From assembly GCA_012932865.1 (NCBI GenBank), contig SAXG01000006.1, positions 372,001 to 436,000 of the forward strand: 64,000 bases of DNA, in the 5' to 3' direction. Position numbers and translations under genes: made by a program. This DNA comes from Amylostereum areolatum. Lineage: Eukaryota > Basidiomycota > Agaricomycetes > Russulales > Stereaceae. The first letter of the stretch is position 1, and each line of letters starts with the position of its first letter. The notes beneath the pieces were generated by a model. The model was not told the origin of the DNA. It made no database searches and saw nothing but the letters and a program-made list of their open reading frames with translations. Shown here piece after piece: positions 33,140 through 45,066 of this stretch.

Positions 33140-35945
33140 CTACGCATCCCCATCGCTTTCCTGCTCGAATCCGCCAACCGGTTCGTATGTTGCCTCGGTC
33201 GCATCTCTCCGCCACACCATTCGCACGATCCAGAAAAATCCGGAAATCAACGCCAGGCCCAGGAGGCCGACCACGATGGGCGGCCCATACGCTAATCCAC
33301 CATGGGGGACTATACGGCATCAACAACCTGTCTATCTTGACCACTCCTCCTGACCCGCCACCTGTCGTCGCCCGACCCCACTCCAACACATGCGCCCAGT
33401 CCGCCCGCCCGCCGGTCCCGCGCGCTTCCTTGATACCCACAACGAGCGACCCATCTTCCGCAGAGCGGAACACGATGTCACCATACTCCGTGTCAGGAGA
33501 TCGCAATGTTTTGTATCCTTCTTTGTCCACGAGCGCGAGGGGTCGGTTGTTATTCGGGGCGTCAGAGTCCTTTGGCGGGGGTGATGGTACTTTGACGAGA
33601 TGCTGAGCAACAGTCGCCCGAAGCTGTCGCTGGTCCGCGTACAGCTCTGTCAGGTCGATCTGTTTGAATGCGTCGTCTGTCGGGCACAAAAGCGTCCACC
33701 CCGTGCCAATGACATTGTCGCGACCCCAGGGAGAATCGGATGGAGGTTTGGTGCCGTTAAGAATCCAATCCATGCCCGCCTTTGTGACGAGAGTCGCCAT
33801 TGTCGTGCCCGACGCGGCCTTGACCAGTTTACCCACGGTGAGCTCCACCGTGCGCGGGATGAGCACGTCGGAGAGCTCATGGACAACGCCGGTGCTTGAC
33901 AGCATGTTGACTGTGGTAAGCTCTGAATTAAGACCGGCCCAGCCGCCGCTGGCGTTGAGGATGAGACTGCCATTGGTAGCACGCTCGATATGCACATCTG
34001 AGCCGTCGAGTGTCCCGTAATTCCTTGCGGAGCCGTTGTGTAGATCGGAGGCGTATTCCACGCCCTTCAGTACGTGGTGCAAAATAACATGCCGGAGGTC
34101 GGCCTTGGAAGACGGCGCGAGGAGGTGTGCAGAAACAAGCATGCCCAGACGCTTGAAGGCGTCGTTATGGGGCACGAGAAGCGTCGTACGGTGGGCGGTC
34201 TTCAATAGGTCTGCTAGGTCTGCTGTGTAAATGGCGGCAAGGAAGGTAGACAAGTCGATGGAGGGAAACGCTACTTCGATTGGATCGCTTGGGGGAAGCA
34301 GTGGACGGGAGATGAAGTATATGATGGTGTTGTTGATCTCGACTGTAAGATATATTACAAAAAGCACCGGACCAGGAAAAGGTAAGGAGGAGCCACTTAC
34401 GCGGTTCGCCAACGACAGACGCCCCACCGAAACGTATTGAAGCGGACTTATCCCCGGCTTTTTCTGTGACCTCTGCCTGGAGTACTTGCCTTCCGCCATC
34501 AAGACCGATTTCTTTGAGCTCAGTTTCCAACATATTTGCGCCCTTCAAGCGTTTGGCTGTCCATCGACCCGGAAGAAAATGATATTGGAGCATTCTGCTA
34601 AGCTCCGCCGTCCCCTTCTTTGGCAGATCGTCATCGCCATACAAGGACAAGGCGTCATCTTGTGGGGCAAGGATGGTATACTGAGTGTCGGTGTCGTTCA
34701 CGAGGATAGGTGAGATCCACAGAGTGAAGCATTGAGATGAAGTTGGTACAATTGAACGTGAGCAGTAGCTTTTCCGGAGTGAGTTGCAAGGCGCCGGGAG
34801 GAAGGAGAAGAGAAGAGACTGTGTGAAGGACGCCGTTGGAAGCGTAGATATCTGGTTGAACCATGTCTGCACCAGAAACCAACACCTTGTCTGGGGTCGA
34901 CACGATGTCGAGAGTCTGGCCATGAATGGTTGTCACTGTGCGAGGTTTGAGGTCGAGCAGAAGATAGCGCTGCGTATACACTCACGGTTGACTCCTGGGT
35001 TGAAAGACTCTGACCAATAGACTTGCTTCTGAGCAACCGCGTGCATCTCGTATATGAGCTGCAGGTCGTCCGCTGCAAACTCGCTCTCTAGGTACAAACG
35101 TTCGTAATCTGGGAGAGCATCAAACGCGGAATCGACGGGAACGAAGAGCGTCAGCTCGGAGGAATTGGCGAGACGGTCTGCGACATCCGGTGAGACGATA
35201 CGCTGAAAATAAGATATGGAAGACTGGTGCGCAACCACGTGGGCTGAAGTGCAGATGAGAATCGAATAGATGAAGGATAGGGGAGAAACGTACCAAGATG
35301 CGACGGAACTTGGAGAACGTCATCTATACCGAGAAGGATGCCGTTCCGCACGCTGACCACTTCCTTCACCAGCTTTGCGCCCCCAGCTCCGAAGGTATCA
35401 ACGCCAACGCGGACATCTCCATCCTTGAGCGCGAGCCTCAGTCGTTGTGGTTCGCCGCCAAGGGTGCCTCCGGGGATAGGGAGCCATGGAGGCCTCGGAG
35501 GAGGATCGTGAGTGGGAGGTTGGATAGGTTTAGAAGGATAATGCAGTGTCTTGGTAACGATTACATGGTCGTCCTCTGGGAGGGAAATGTTATAATTAAG
35601 GATGTGGTAGAATAGGTCCTGGCGGAGACGTTCGTTGACGTTGTCGAGGAGGGGAGGATCGTCTCGAAGAGCTTGGTGCCAGAGGGGATTTATGGAAGCG
35701 TGGCGATGAATGGCGTCGTTTGTGGGAGCAAACAGGGTACTACCGTTGAGCTTGTTGAGGGTGGGGATGAGCTTTGCGCGTTGGAGGAGGCGAAGGAGAG
35801 AGGTGTAGTCGGGATCGCCGGAGAGCGCATCGACCAAGGTGAGGGAAGCGGTTGACGGAGGGGAGTGAAAGGCGGCCTGGTGAGCAAGAGCCGAAGCAAA
35901 AGCGGGGAGAGCAAAGAAAGGGAGGGTTACGAGAAAGGTGAGCAT
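33140..35945 (-). CDS. Five-domain fasciclin (FAS1) membrane protein
   Basis: Secretory protein with FAS1 adhesion domains. The signal peptide is MLTFLVTLPFFALPAFASAL. FAS1 domain 1: LTLVDALSGDPDYTSLLRLL, NGSTLFAPTNDAIHRH. Domain 2: FQRIVSPDVADRLANSSELT, LFVPVDSAFDALPDYE. Domain 3: FISMLHSVDL, TQYTILAPQDDALSLYGDD. Domain 4: FPSIDLSTFLAAIYTADLAD, TTLLVPHNDAFKRLGML and VHELSDVLIPRTVELTVGKL. Domain 5: WTLLCPTDDAFKQIDLTE, closing with VVKIDRLLMPY. A C-terminal membrane helix (IVVGLLGLALISGFFWIVRM) and short cytoplasmic tail end at 33140-33142. The frame between domain 5 and the helix is off by one at a G5 run (33304-33308); four Gs give SPHGGLAYGPPIVVG. Fungal FAS1 proteins act in adhesion, wall or vacuole functions. 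A vacuolar FSC1-like role is possible. Confidence 0.82.
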
Positions 35946-36195
35946 GGATGCATGCGAGGACAGGTGAGCAGAGCAAGTGAGAAGTAGTAGTGTACCAGTC
36001 CGTCTGCCATAAAGAAAGGCCATGAGGATGACGCACGGCATTCGGGGATGCCCGGACCGGCCCGCCGCCTCCGAGTCCCTGGGCTGCGAGCTGCAGGCGG
36101 TCTCGGAGTCGGAGCCCAGGCGCCGACTACCCACCGCTCAGGCTCTCCGCTCACATCCATGCTCTCTTTCCCGTAGCCAAGTTTACAGCCACAAA
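35946..36195. promoter_or_regulatory. Divergent promoter, FAS1 gene / RAV1
   Basis: A 250-base gap lies between outward-facing start codons at 35945 (minus) and 36196 (plus). The middle is GC-rich (CCGGACCGGCCCGCCGCC). No specific binding site is claimed. Confidence 0.45.
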
Positions 36196-39100
36196 ATGCT
36201 CGATCTACTGCGCGCATATACAGGCTCACCATCTGCAGAACTTCAATTCCTCGTTCTTCCCAAGGAAACGCTCCTTGTCAGCTCCCCTCCACAAGCTCCC
36301 TGCTGACCGTGCTGACCGTGTGCAGCTTTACCCGTCCGCAGACACAGTGATCATTCACAATGCATCATCGCTCCTCTTTCTCCGCGCTCTCGCCTTCTGG
36401 GAGATCTTTCCCGGCGCACACCATGCTAACGAACCCATCGCATGTCTCGCAGTCGACCCTGCCCTCAAGCTCGTGTGTATCCCGATCGCCTCGTTTGTCT
36501 CCTCGCTAAATTCTCCCCACAGATAGTAGCTTCCATGGGCTGCCGCGTCGCAGCATGGTCTTTGTCCGGAATAAAAACCGACATCTGGCGCGTCCATTCG
36601 TCCCTCGTCCTTCCAGACGATGCACAAGTCACGTCCATGGACTGTAGATCTGGTCAGTTTGGCTTTCCCGTGTGCGATTAACTTCCGCTGGACGCGTCCC
36701 TAGGCCTCCTCACCCTAGCCTGCAAGCGCACTATCTCTGTATACACCCTCATCCTCGAGAATGATCTCCCAACCTGGTCTAAAAAGTGGTCCTGCAAGTG
36801 CGTGTCCCACATCTTGTAGGTGATCGTATCTTTACGTCTCACAGCGTGTCTACCCCTTCGCGCGTACGTTTCTCGCCCTCGCTAATGTATATGGCTACCA
36901 CCGCCCAAGTGAGCATGTCGATCGAGACCCTGCACGTCCCCGTTTTGATCGATATGTAAGTAGCAAGATCACATAGTGCGCATATACCTCACCACATCCG
37001 GTCGTCAAATCCAAGCCATACCTCATCCTCGTCCAGTCACGAATCTCACTTGGAGACAGGCTCAAGCTTCCAGCAGGTTTGTTCCATGTCACATCCACTC
37101 AACGCGTTATTGACAGTGACCTTACCAGAGACGACCTCATTCTGTACACTATCACTGCCGACGCAACCCTTCGGATATTCTTTCCCGTACTAGATTCACC
37201 ACAGTATCTTCAGTTGCATGCCTCGCTCGATCTGTTCTCATCCGCGCCATCGTCCTGTCCTCCAAAGGCTTCGGCCAGCAATATCTTTTGGCTCGATAGA
37301 GAAGTCATAGGCGACTCTCTCAGCAAGATTCTGAGAGATGTGTCGGACGTAGAGGACGCTAAGACAAGAAGGGCGCGAGACATAACGGAGGAAGGCTGGG
37401 ACCTGTTCCTTCGCATCGTGTCTGACGGTTCGCTCGTCGTCAAAGCCATTGCCGTGAGCGATGTTATCGTCTCACTTCAATTTCTATCTTGACAACTTCA
37501 GTTAGAACATTGACAGCAGGCCCCCCACCTTCCTCAAACAGTTCACCCTTCTCCAAACACCTTCCCCGTTGTCGGAAATACCCACATCACTCACCCTTCT
37601 TCCAGGACCTGTGTCTTTGCCTCCAGGTATTCTCACTCTGGTTACATTCCCGACACTAAGCACCTTCAAGTTTTCTCCTCTCAACTTCTTCGACGCTCGC
37701 TCCGACGGACTCAATCTGACTGCACAGGGGATAGCATCGGGACCCGAAGAGGCCTCGCACATCAACCACTTCGTTCGGACTCCGGAAGGCACAGGCGTTG
37801 CCGTAGTGCGGGAAGCAAGCATCCAGACCTGGGCTGTACACAACAGAGGGTCCGAGTTGACGCGCACTCGCCAATGGACGACAGCCGACCAGATCGTCGT
37901 TTTGGACAAGGGTATGTACCCTCGTGACTTCATTCTTGCGGAATCGCTCATCACGGTTGGTCAGGCCGCACGTTTGTAACATACTCTATGAAGGATAGCC
38001 GCCTGACGCTCCACGCTAATCAACCATGCACACTCACCGTGCCCTACTTGACTGCTCTATTCACAACACCCCCATCATCTTCTGGAGAACATGCGTGCAT
38101 ATATGGACTCACGGCAGCACCGATATCTATACTGCATATACATGCGACATCTGAACCGTCCTTGTTCTTGCAATCGCAAACCCAACTGCCCTTACCGGAA
38201 CAACCCAGCTGGATAGTACCAGTGGACCCGATGGCATGGGGCCGAGGCGGTACAGGTGTTGGTGTAGTGCACGACGTCCTGTTGAGCGTGGATGCCGATG
38301 GAGAACTAGGCTTCTGGGTGCCAGATGACGACCTTGATGACAAGAGACAAGGCTGGAGGAGGACGGGTGCCGTAAAAACTGGTCGCAAAAACATCAGCAT
38401 GGCGCGGTGCAGCTCTGCCAAGAAGACGGTCCTCGGTGTGTGTATCGGCCGCCTCCTTTGCGTCTTTCTCTTAACTTGTCCCATAGTGATCTCCGGCCAG
38501 GACGGAGACGAGCTGACAATATGGGACTCGAAGGAATCGGAGTTTGCTTCAGGCCTGGAGTACAAGACCGTTCTCGATCCCGCAGATACCGTTCTCGATC
38601 TAGACTGGAGCTCCACACCCGACACACAGTCTATCCTTGCGGTTGGCTATGCGCACCATGTTGATATATTGTGTCAACAGAGGATGACTTACTTCGACGA
38701 GGATCCCGGGTGGGGCCTAGTCAAGCGTATCTCTCTTGGGACGTGTGTACTATACCTTTCTGATGTGGTTTGTGAGCAACGACAGCTGACAACTTTGTGA
38801 TGCACAGAATGTTGCCACATCCCATCAGCGATTCGATATGGCTCGCACACGGATCCTTGCTCGTGGGCTCTGGACACCAAATGTTGTTGTACGGTCAACC
38901 ACAGCCCGCAACAGGTGTGGAACCGCCAGAAGGACTTTTCGAGCACGTCGCCTGGTTGAACGGTCCTTTGGTCGATTACCATCCTCAGATGCTATTGCAA
39001 TGTCTGCTCTGGGGTACGTCAATCTGGCGAAGACTCTTCATGCTATGATGACGCTTCTTGAAACAGAAAAACTCGAGCTGGTGAAAGAGATCATCGTCAA

Positions 39101-41156
39101 CCTTGCTCGGGATCTGGAGAGATTAGAGGAGATCGGGGAAGAACATATGGAGTGGACGTCTGTCCCCGTTGACCATTTCCTTCGCAAAGATCAAATGACT
39201 ACCTCTGTAAGCTAATGTCTTCTCTCCCTCGATTTCTGTTGACAAGTCTCTTCCTACAGGAACATGGTCGACATCGACGGCAATATTCTTCGTTATTCAC
39301 GCTTCCTGATCAAAATGACGAGTCTGTCGCTCCTGTCAGATGTTTTAGGAGATATACTGATGCGATGTGTATGAAGGCCCGATGACGAAGGATTCTCTCG
39401 TACGTTGGTGGAAAAACTATTGGATCAACTTGAGACGACGCCTCTTCGTCACCTAGGCCCTAACGAGCATGCACACTTACTCGTCTTGATCCAAGCAACA
39501 CTTGAGGTGACTTTGGTTTTACTGCGTGAGATCCGAGCGCTCATTCCGTCTGCATCAGGTTGATGAAGCTCGGCGAGCCCTCGACGCAAACGGACTGCGA
39601 TATCTCATTTCAATGCGGTCGTTCTACATCCTAAACCACCGCGCATCTTTACCATCAAGCCCTGCATCTAAGGGCAACGGAGCCATTGCGCGAAAACAAA
39701 ACGGTTGGCGTGCTCGCTTACGTTACCGGGATATCGTTTGGGCATTTCATAGCGAAAGCCAGGGATTGTTGTTGACCACTTCGATGTCGGCAAGCGGCAA
39801 CAAGATGACATGGTCAGATGCACGCGCATTGGGGGTCTTCATGTGGATGACTTCGTTGGACGTCATGGCACGTCTTCACTCTGCTTATTGGTTGTTCTGA
39901 ACGCTGATGAGTACCGCTGCAGAAAACGCAAATGGAGGTCATCGCTCGCAATGAATATATGGCCGGTGACGCGCGCAACCCTGTCGCATGTTCATTGTTT
40001 TACTTTGTATTGGGGAAGCACAAGCTCGTGCACGGGCTGTGGCGTCAGGCGGCGTGGCACAAGGAGCAGGTGGTCATGCTGAAATTCCTTTCCAACGACT
40101 TCAACCAGCCGAGATGGCGTACAGCGGCGCTGAAGAACGCGTATGCATTGCTCAGCAAACAGCGCTTCGGTCAGTAGTAATATCTTCCATCTCATGGCCC
40201 CGAAATAAACCTTATCATTCCAGAGTACGCTGCGGCATTCTTCATCCTCGGCGGGAGCCTCAAAGATGCGGTCAACGTGTGTGTACGGAACCTCGACGAC
40301 TTCCAGCTTGGAGTGGCGCTTGCTCGGATCGGTGAAGGCGGCGACGACGGCCCCATTCTGCAAAGCGTGCTCAACGACAAAGTCATCCCGGAAGCTTTCC
40401 GCACGGCCAACCGGTGGCTAGGGAGCTGGGCTTTTTGGATACTACGTCGACGAGATCTCGCGGTCCGGATCCTCGTAGTGCGTTAAGCTTTACTTGCCTT
40501 CGATATTCTGATTTTGATTTTGCTCGTTGCAGACCCCGCTGCACGATATCGCACGTGCTGTTGACATGCCCATCACTGACATTGGAAGCTATCACTACGA
40601 CGACCCAAGTTTGGCCCTCCTGTTCTCGCAGCTGAAAGCCAAAACGCTCCAAGCGGCAAAGGGCACGAGCGAGATCTCGGGGCGTGTCGAATTCAGCTTT
40701 GTCCTCCAAATCGCACGCGTGTTCACTCGCATGGGCACGTTTGCTTCTGCCGCTTCCATATATCTCCCTGACGTCCTTTCTCTATCTCTAGGATGCCATG
40801 TTCTTGCCCTTGATCTCGTTCGGTCTTGGTCATTCGACCGTCCGTCGACCGTCAGCCGCGACCCCATTCAACCAGAAGCGCCGCCTAGCCCCACGACCGC
40901 CCGACGGATGTTCGCGCTTGAGCCTGCACTCCGCCGCCGCTCCTCGATCATGATCGATATGGATGTCTCCACTGCTCCTCCAACGCGCAAACCGTCGCCT
41001 GAGCGCCATGCTTTGACGGCGGTAAAGGAAACAGAGAAGGAAGTGGTCAAGGACGAGAATGATCTGTTCGCGCGCAAGGCGGGTCTGGGCAACTTGATGA
41101 AGTCTGCGAAGCAGGACGTACAAGTACCCGACTTCGATATGAATGCATTTTTCTGA
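36196..41156 (+). CDS. RAV1: RAVE complex subunit Rav1 (DMXL-like)
   Basis: Large gene with more than ten introns. Rav1 is the WD-repeat scaffold of RAVE, which binds Skp1 and reassembles V-ATPase V1 onto Vo at vacuole and endosome membranes. It starts MLDLLRAYTGSPSAELQFLV, followed by the N-terminal WD40 part: ASSLLFLRALAFWEIF, IACLAVDPALKL, GCRVAAWSLSGIKTDIWRVH, LLTLACKRTISVYTLILEND. The C-terminal Rav1p domain has LRYRDIVWAFHSESQGLLL, WSDARALGVFMWMTSLDVMA, NEYMAGDARNPVACSLFYFV and KNAYALLSKQRFEYAAAFFI. It closes with AGLGNLMKSAKQDVQVPDFD and NAFF at 41154-41156. A 60-base intron with donor GTCTGT near 39325 keeps the frame around NDE-PDDEGFSRTL. Downstream it is convergent with Rab GDI, 164 bases away. 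Confidence 0.9.
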
Positions 41157-41320
41157 ATTACTGCTGTGCGCGGGAACGGGACATCCAAATCGTCAACTGA
41201 CATTTCATGCTTATACAGAGATTTCGTGATGCGTTACGACTACTAAATCGAAAGGAAATTCACAGCCTGCGTCCTGTACCATATCCCATTGCTGAACACA
41301 GAAGGTGGCCGTGTCTTTGT

Positions 41321-43003
41321 CTACGCCTCCACATTCACATCGCGCTTCTTGAGCACGAGGTCCGAGCCAATGACGCGCTTCCAGACGTCCTGGACATCCT
41401 CGACGACGGTCTCGAAGTGGCTCGTCGCGTCGTAAGAACGGGTGACGAACATGTTGTCAGACTTGCCGTCCGAGGTAGGCGTGTAGATGGGTGTGACCGA
41501 CACGAACCTTTGTAAAGATGCGTTCAATAACATGACAGCTGCGACAGATTGAAAAGGAAGAATCACTTGTCGAATATGGGGCCGAGGAGTTGAAGACCAG
41601 GCTCAATCTCCTGCTCTGGACGGTCGGTCTCCACGATGGTGCTCACGATGGCAACGTAGACGTCCTTCGCGCAGACGTTGTGGGTTGCGGAGACCATGGC
41701 AATGTAGATATCTGTGTGCAGAAGTCAATTGCAATGCATTCTCTGTATAGATGAATTCAGCTTACCATTCCTCCGGTTCACCTGGTTTTGAGGGATGATG
41801 ACTTGCACACTGTCGGAATCGTCGGTTCCGGGGATAGGATGTTTGAGGATACAGATAGCGCGGATGACCTTGCCCTCCTCGATGACGCGAACCTTTCCGC
41901 CTTCTTTGCCTGCACCAAAATAGCTCGGGTCTCCGATGACCTGCTTGGCCTTGACGGTCTCAGCACCGCTTCGTACGCCGATGAATTTGCCATCCGCATC
42001 GGTGACGATCTCGTCGATCGACTTGTCAAGCATGTATGTGCCACCGTAGATGGCCGACAGGCGGGCGAACGACTGGGGGAGTTCGCCAAGGCCGTACAGA
42101 GGGTAGATGTAGGGAGATTTGCCGTAACGGGCCATAGAGGAAGTATAGAGAACGATGCGGTCGTATGTTGGTCGTGCGGGCTTGTTGATGTAGCTGGGCA
42201 CCGTTAAGTTTAGGTGACAGTAATGGAACAATGACAGCCTTACTCATCGTCAAGGTAAAGGGCCATGGCATGACCGACAAAGTCCTGGGTTCCGGGCTCC
42301 AGGCCGAACTTCTCATACACGCTCTTCATACTGTCTTTGTCGAGATCGATACCTGAATATAAAACAGGATTAGCGATCTATTTCGGATTTCGGTAGAGAT
42401 CGCGCAGACTATTACCCTGGTGAGTATTAGCATCGTCATCCTTCCAATTCTGCAAGAACTCGAAGAATTTCTTCGCCCTGCGTTTCTCGAACAACCCCAT
42501 CAAAGGGCTCTTGACTGCCTCCATCTCAGTGCTAGGAACTTTGGAGATCTTGCCATCGCGGAAGACAAAGCTGCCAGCGATCTGCTTGAACTCGAGGTAG
42601 CGGGTGACGTCGGTGTGCACGAGGATCTTGGTGAGCTCGCCCGAGGCGATGATGAACTTGGGAACGAGATCGACAGCGTAGTCCCTGTCGCGACCAAGTT
42701 CGGTGGGTGGGGTCTGGTCTGGACGGAACTTGCGGTAAAGCTGGAGCGGATGACAAGGGATTGAGTGGGAATGATAGGAGATCATCGACGAGAGCGCGTA
42801 CCTGGGTAAGGTTCAAGCTGGCACTGTCACCGCCGTAGTAGTCATTCCTGTCCATGTGAAGGACCTTCATTCCTTCAACAGACAGGAGACCAGACAGGAT
42901 GCACTCCGTCAAGCCAGTGCCGAGCACGACGACCTGGAGAAACGCGGTGAGGTGTATATGGATGATCGGGGGAGGAAGTCGTTACATCGTATTCCTCGTC
43001 CAT
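41321..43003 (-). CDS. GDI1: Rab GDP-dissociation inhibitor
   Basis: Cytosolic protein that extracts prenylated Rab-GDP from membranes and recycles it. Exon 1 is only 18 bases (MDEEYD, 43003-42986). Next come [19 protein letters not shown] and [16 protein letters not shown], the FAD-like Rossmann start conserved in GDI/REP. Then follow [56 protein letters not shown] and [19 protein letters not shown] (the Rab-binding platform region). The end reads [40 protein letters not shown] and [12 protein letters not shown], stop 41321-41323. All family blocks are present in order and full-length at about 450 residues. Introns have normal GT-AG borders and no frame problem was seen. Confidence 0.95.
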
Positions 43004-43415
43004 GGTAGAAGATCGATTGCAATAGAGTACGGGGGGAAGTCAGGCGGGGGTCGTCAATGCGAGTCGTGAAGGAGATGGGGAGGTTTCAGCGTGTTGAGCT
43101 TGGTCTGAGCCTATATCTATCGATTCGCACGTGTTCCCCAGTCAAATCAATTACATACTCGCCACCCAACAGACTGCATCGTTTCACTCTCACTCTTCTA
43201 GCTCACTTCACACCGTCACAGACCGCCTCAGATCCCGCTGGCGGAACATGTTACACGATAAGTTCTATGCGACCATGACGGCGAACTCAAGAACTTCAAG
43301 AACGACCTCCAGGGTGCCGGCGCACCCCGGTCTCACCGATCACCCTCAGCCGAAAGTTGGTGATCGACGCTGCGTTGCGGACGCATGCCTCCTCGTCGAT
43401 ACTTCTTCACTTGCT
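43004..43415. other. Intergenic region, no gene seen
   Basis: 412 bases between the GDI start and the stop of member D. Contains the GDI promoter; no further gene supported. Confidence 0.5.
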
Positions 43416-44674
43416 TCATGATCTCTGTTGGAACATCGTCGAAAACGCTGCATTGGTCGATAGAGTGGAAGACGCACTAGCATTCCTGGTCCTGAACGAT
43501 TCCGCCCACCCTTTCCACGTCCTCTGCGGGTACTACAGGATCGAGATGAACCACCGCCGGCGCCTTAACCCGACCACAAGACAAGATGGACTCACCGCAT
43601 TCGCCATTCGATGGCCTTTGGTCTCGCAACTCGCGGACTCAAGCTCGGGACACTGGACGATCAGTCTTGCCATGGCTCTTATATCCCCACTGCCGTAAGG
43701 TTCGCCCGCACGCCCCATAGGGTAATCCTCGTCCGTCGACGGCTGCTCTACGTGCTCGGGACGCCTTTTCCAAACCAGTACGGTGACGGGGTCCTTGTAC
43801 AACAGCCAACGCCATGATAGGCGCGTATGGTGAGGGGCCTTCGCAGTCAAACACAATGTCAGATTATCATACCGATGACCCCGACCTTCTGGAGGATCTC
43901 ACCTTATCGGCCATTTTGAATGCTAACACCTCCAAGCTCAAGTCGGGTTGTTGTTTCAACTCCCACAACAACATGTCCGCGGCATATCGTTTATCTTCAC
44001 GGGTGAATGGGTTACTTCCTTTCCGTTGCTCCGCGGATGTGCGTGGTGCGCTGGGCTCAGAGATTGGTACGTCCGGTAAGCGATTCGCATAGTGCTTCGT
44101 GGTGCGCTTGGAGGTTCCACTGGCTGGTCGTTTTGGTTGGACAGCTGGTTGCGTATGCGCGGTTCGGGTGGGAGGAATCGTCGTAGGAATATCAGCGCGT
44201 GGTGGTGGCTTGACCGGCACCGATATGAGGCTGTCGACTCTTTGTCGATGTGCTAGATAATAATCTACCCACGCCGACCGCGAGCGATTGAGAACCTGCA
44301 TCCCGCTCAAGGTATTCGCTCAACAACCTCAGAAAGCGAGGGCTGTTCAAGGCTTACCCCGACCAGGCTCTCAATGGCCTGAAGACGGTTGAGACCGCTG
44401 CTGCCTCCTTTACGCAGCGCTGAGACTAGGATTTCGTCCGCTTCCAAAGAATCTTCGGAAGCGCCCAACAGAGCTGCAGCATGCTGAGAAGAGTCTGAAG
44501 AACTGGGGAGGGGCTGGTGTTGTATGGTTTGCAATGGTGGTTGCCCTCCTACCCACAACCCTTGGCTAGACGTAGCCTATAACGGTAGACCATCAATATT
44601 TGCGAGGCCTTTTACCAACAAGGAGTGTCACGTACAGGAGAGAAAAAGGTTCCAGCGGACATCGTCCCGTACAT
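43416..44674 (-). CDS. SANT/Myb-like three-module protein, member D
   Basis: Exon 1 encodes MYGTMSAGTFFSP (from 44674) and ends at a GTACGT donor. After TTATAG exon 2 continues ATSSQGLWVGGQPPLQTIQ and EADEILVSALRKGGSSGLNR. A phase-0 intron (GTAAGC...ATGCAG) precedes module 1, WVDYYLAHRQRVD. The linker is basic and short (KRPASGTSKRTTKHYANRL). Module 2 is FTREDKRYAADMLLWE, then a phase-0 intron before APHHTRLSWRWLLYKD. Module 3 is SGDIRAMARLIVQCPELES, then a phase-0 intron (GTGAGT...CCTGTAG) before YPQRTWKGWAESFRTRN. The stop is at 43416-43418 after FQQRS. Lies 392 bases from member E, same strand. Frame is intact throughout. DNA binding is inferred from the Myb/SANT-like helices. Confidence 0.75.
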
Positions 44675-45066
44675 GGCTGGCGCACACTGGATAAGAAACC
44701 AACAAAGTGAGAGCAAGGCTGGTAATATGAGTAGCGATAGCGATCGTGCCAAAGAGAGGGATCCGATGACCGAGGTCTGACTATCATATGGACAAAGAAG
44801 GAAGTCGAGCGACACACACACACATCACACGTCTTCGAAAGTCGAAGTTTAGGCAGGCGACCTGCCACGCGACGGTATGAGAGTACAAACTGAACACGGT
44901 AGATCGAGGAGGGACTACACAGGCTGATAAATGAAAATATACGTATGAGGATATGGGCAGTATAGGTGGTAGGAGATGGCGTAGATAATTGCCAACCACC
45001 GGTTGTACGGAGAAGGATTGAGGGTATAAGGTAGCGCAAGGTGTTCGTAGATTATAAAGTTCAATG
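44675..45066. other. Intergenic region between members D and E, with a CA repeat
   Basis: 392 bases between tandem genes. A short dinucleotide repeat (ACACACACACACA) lies around 44810-44825. It should include the promoter of member D. Confidence 0.5.

Noticed and set aside
39340..39400. Apparent frame break in Rav1
   Set aside because: A 60-base intron with donor GTCTGT, an internal CTGAT branch site and acceptor ATGAAG joins NDE to PDDEGFSRTL in frame.
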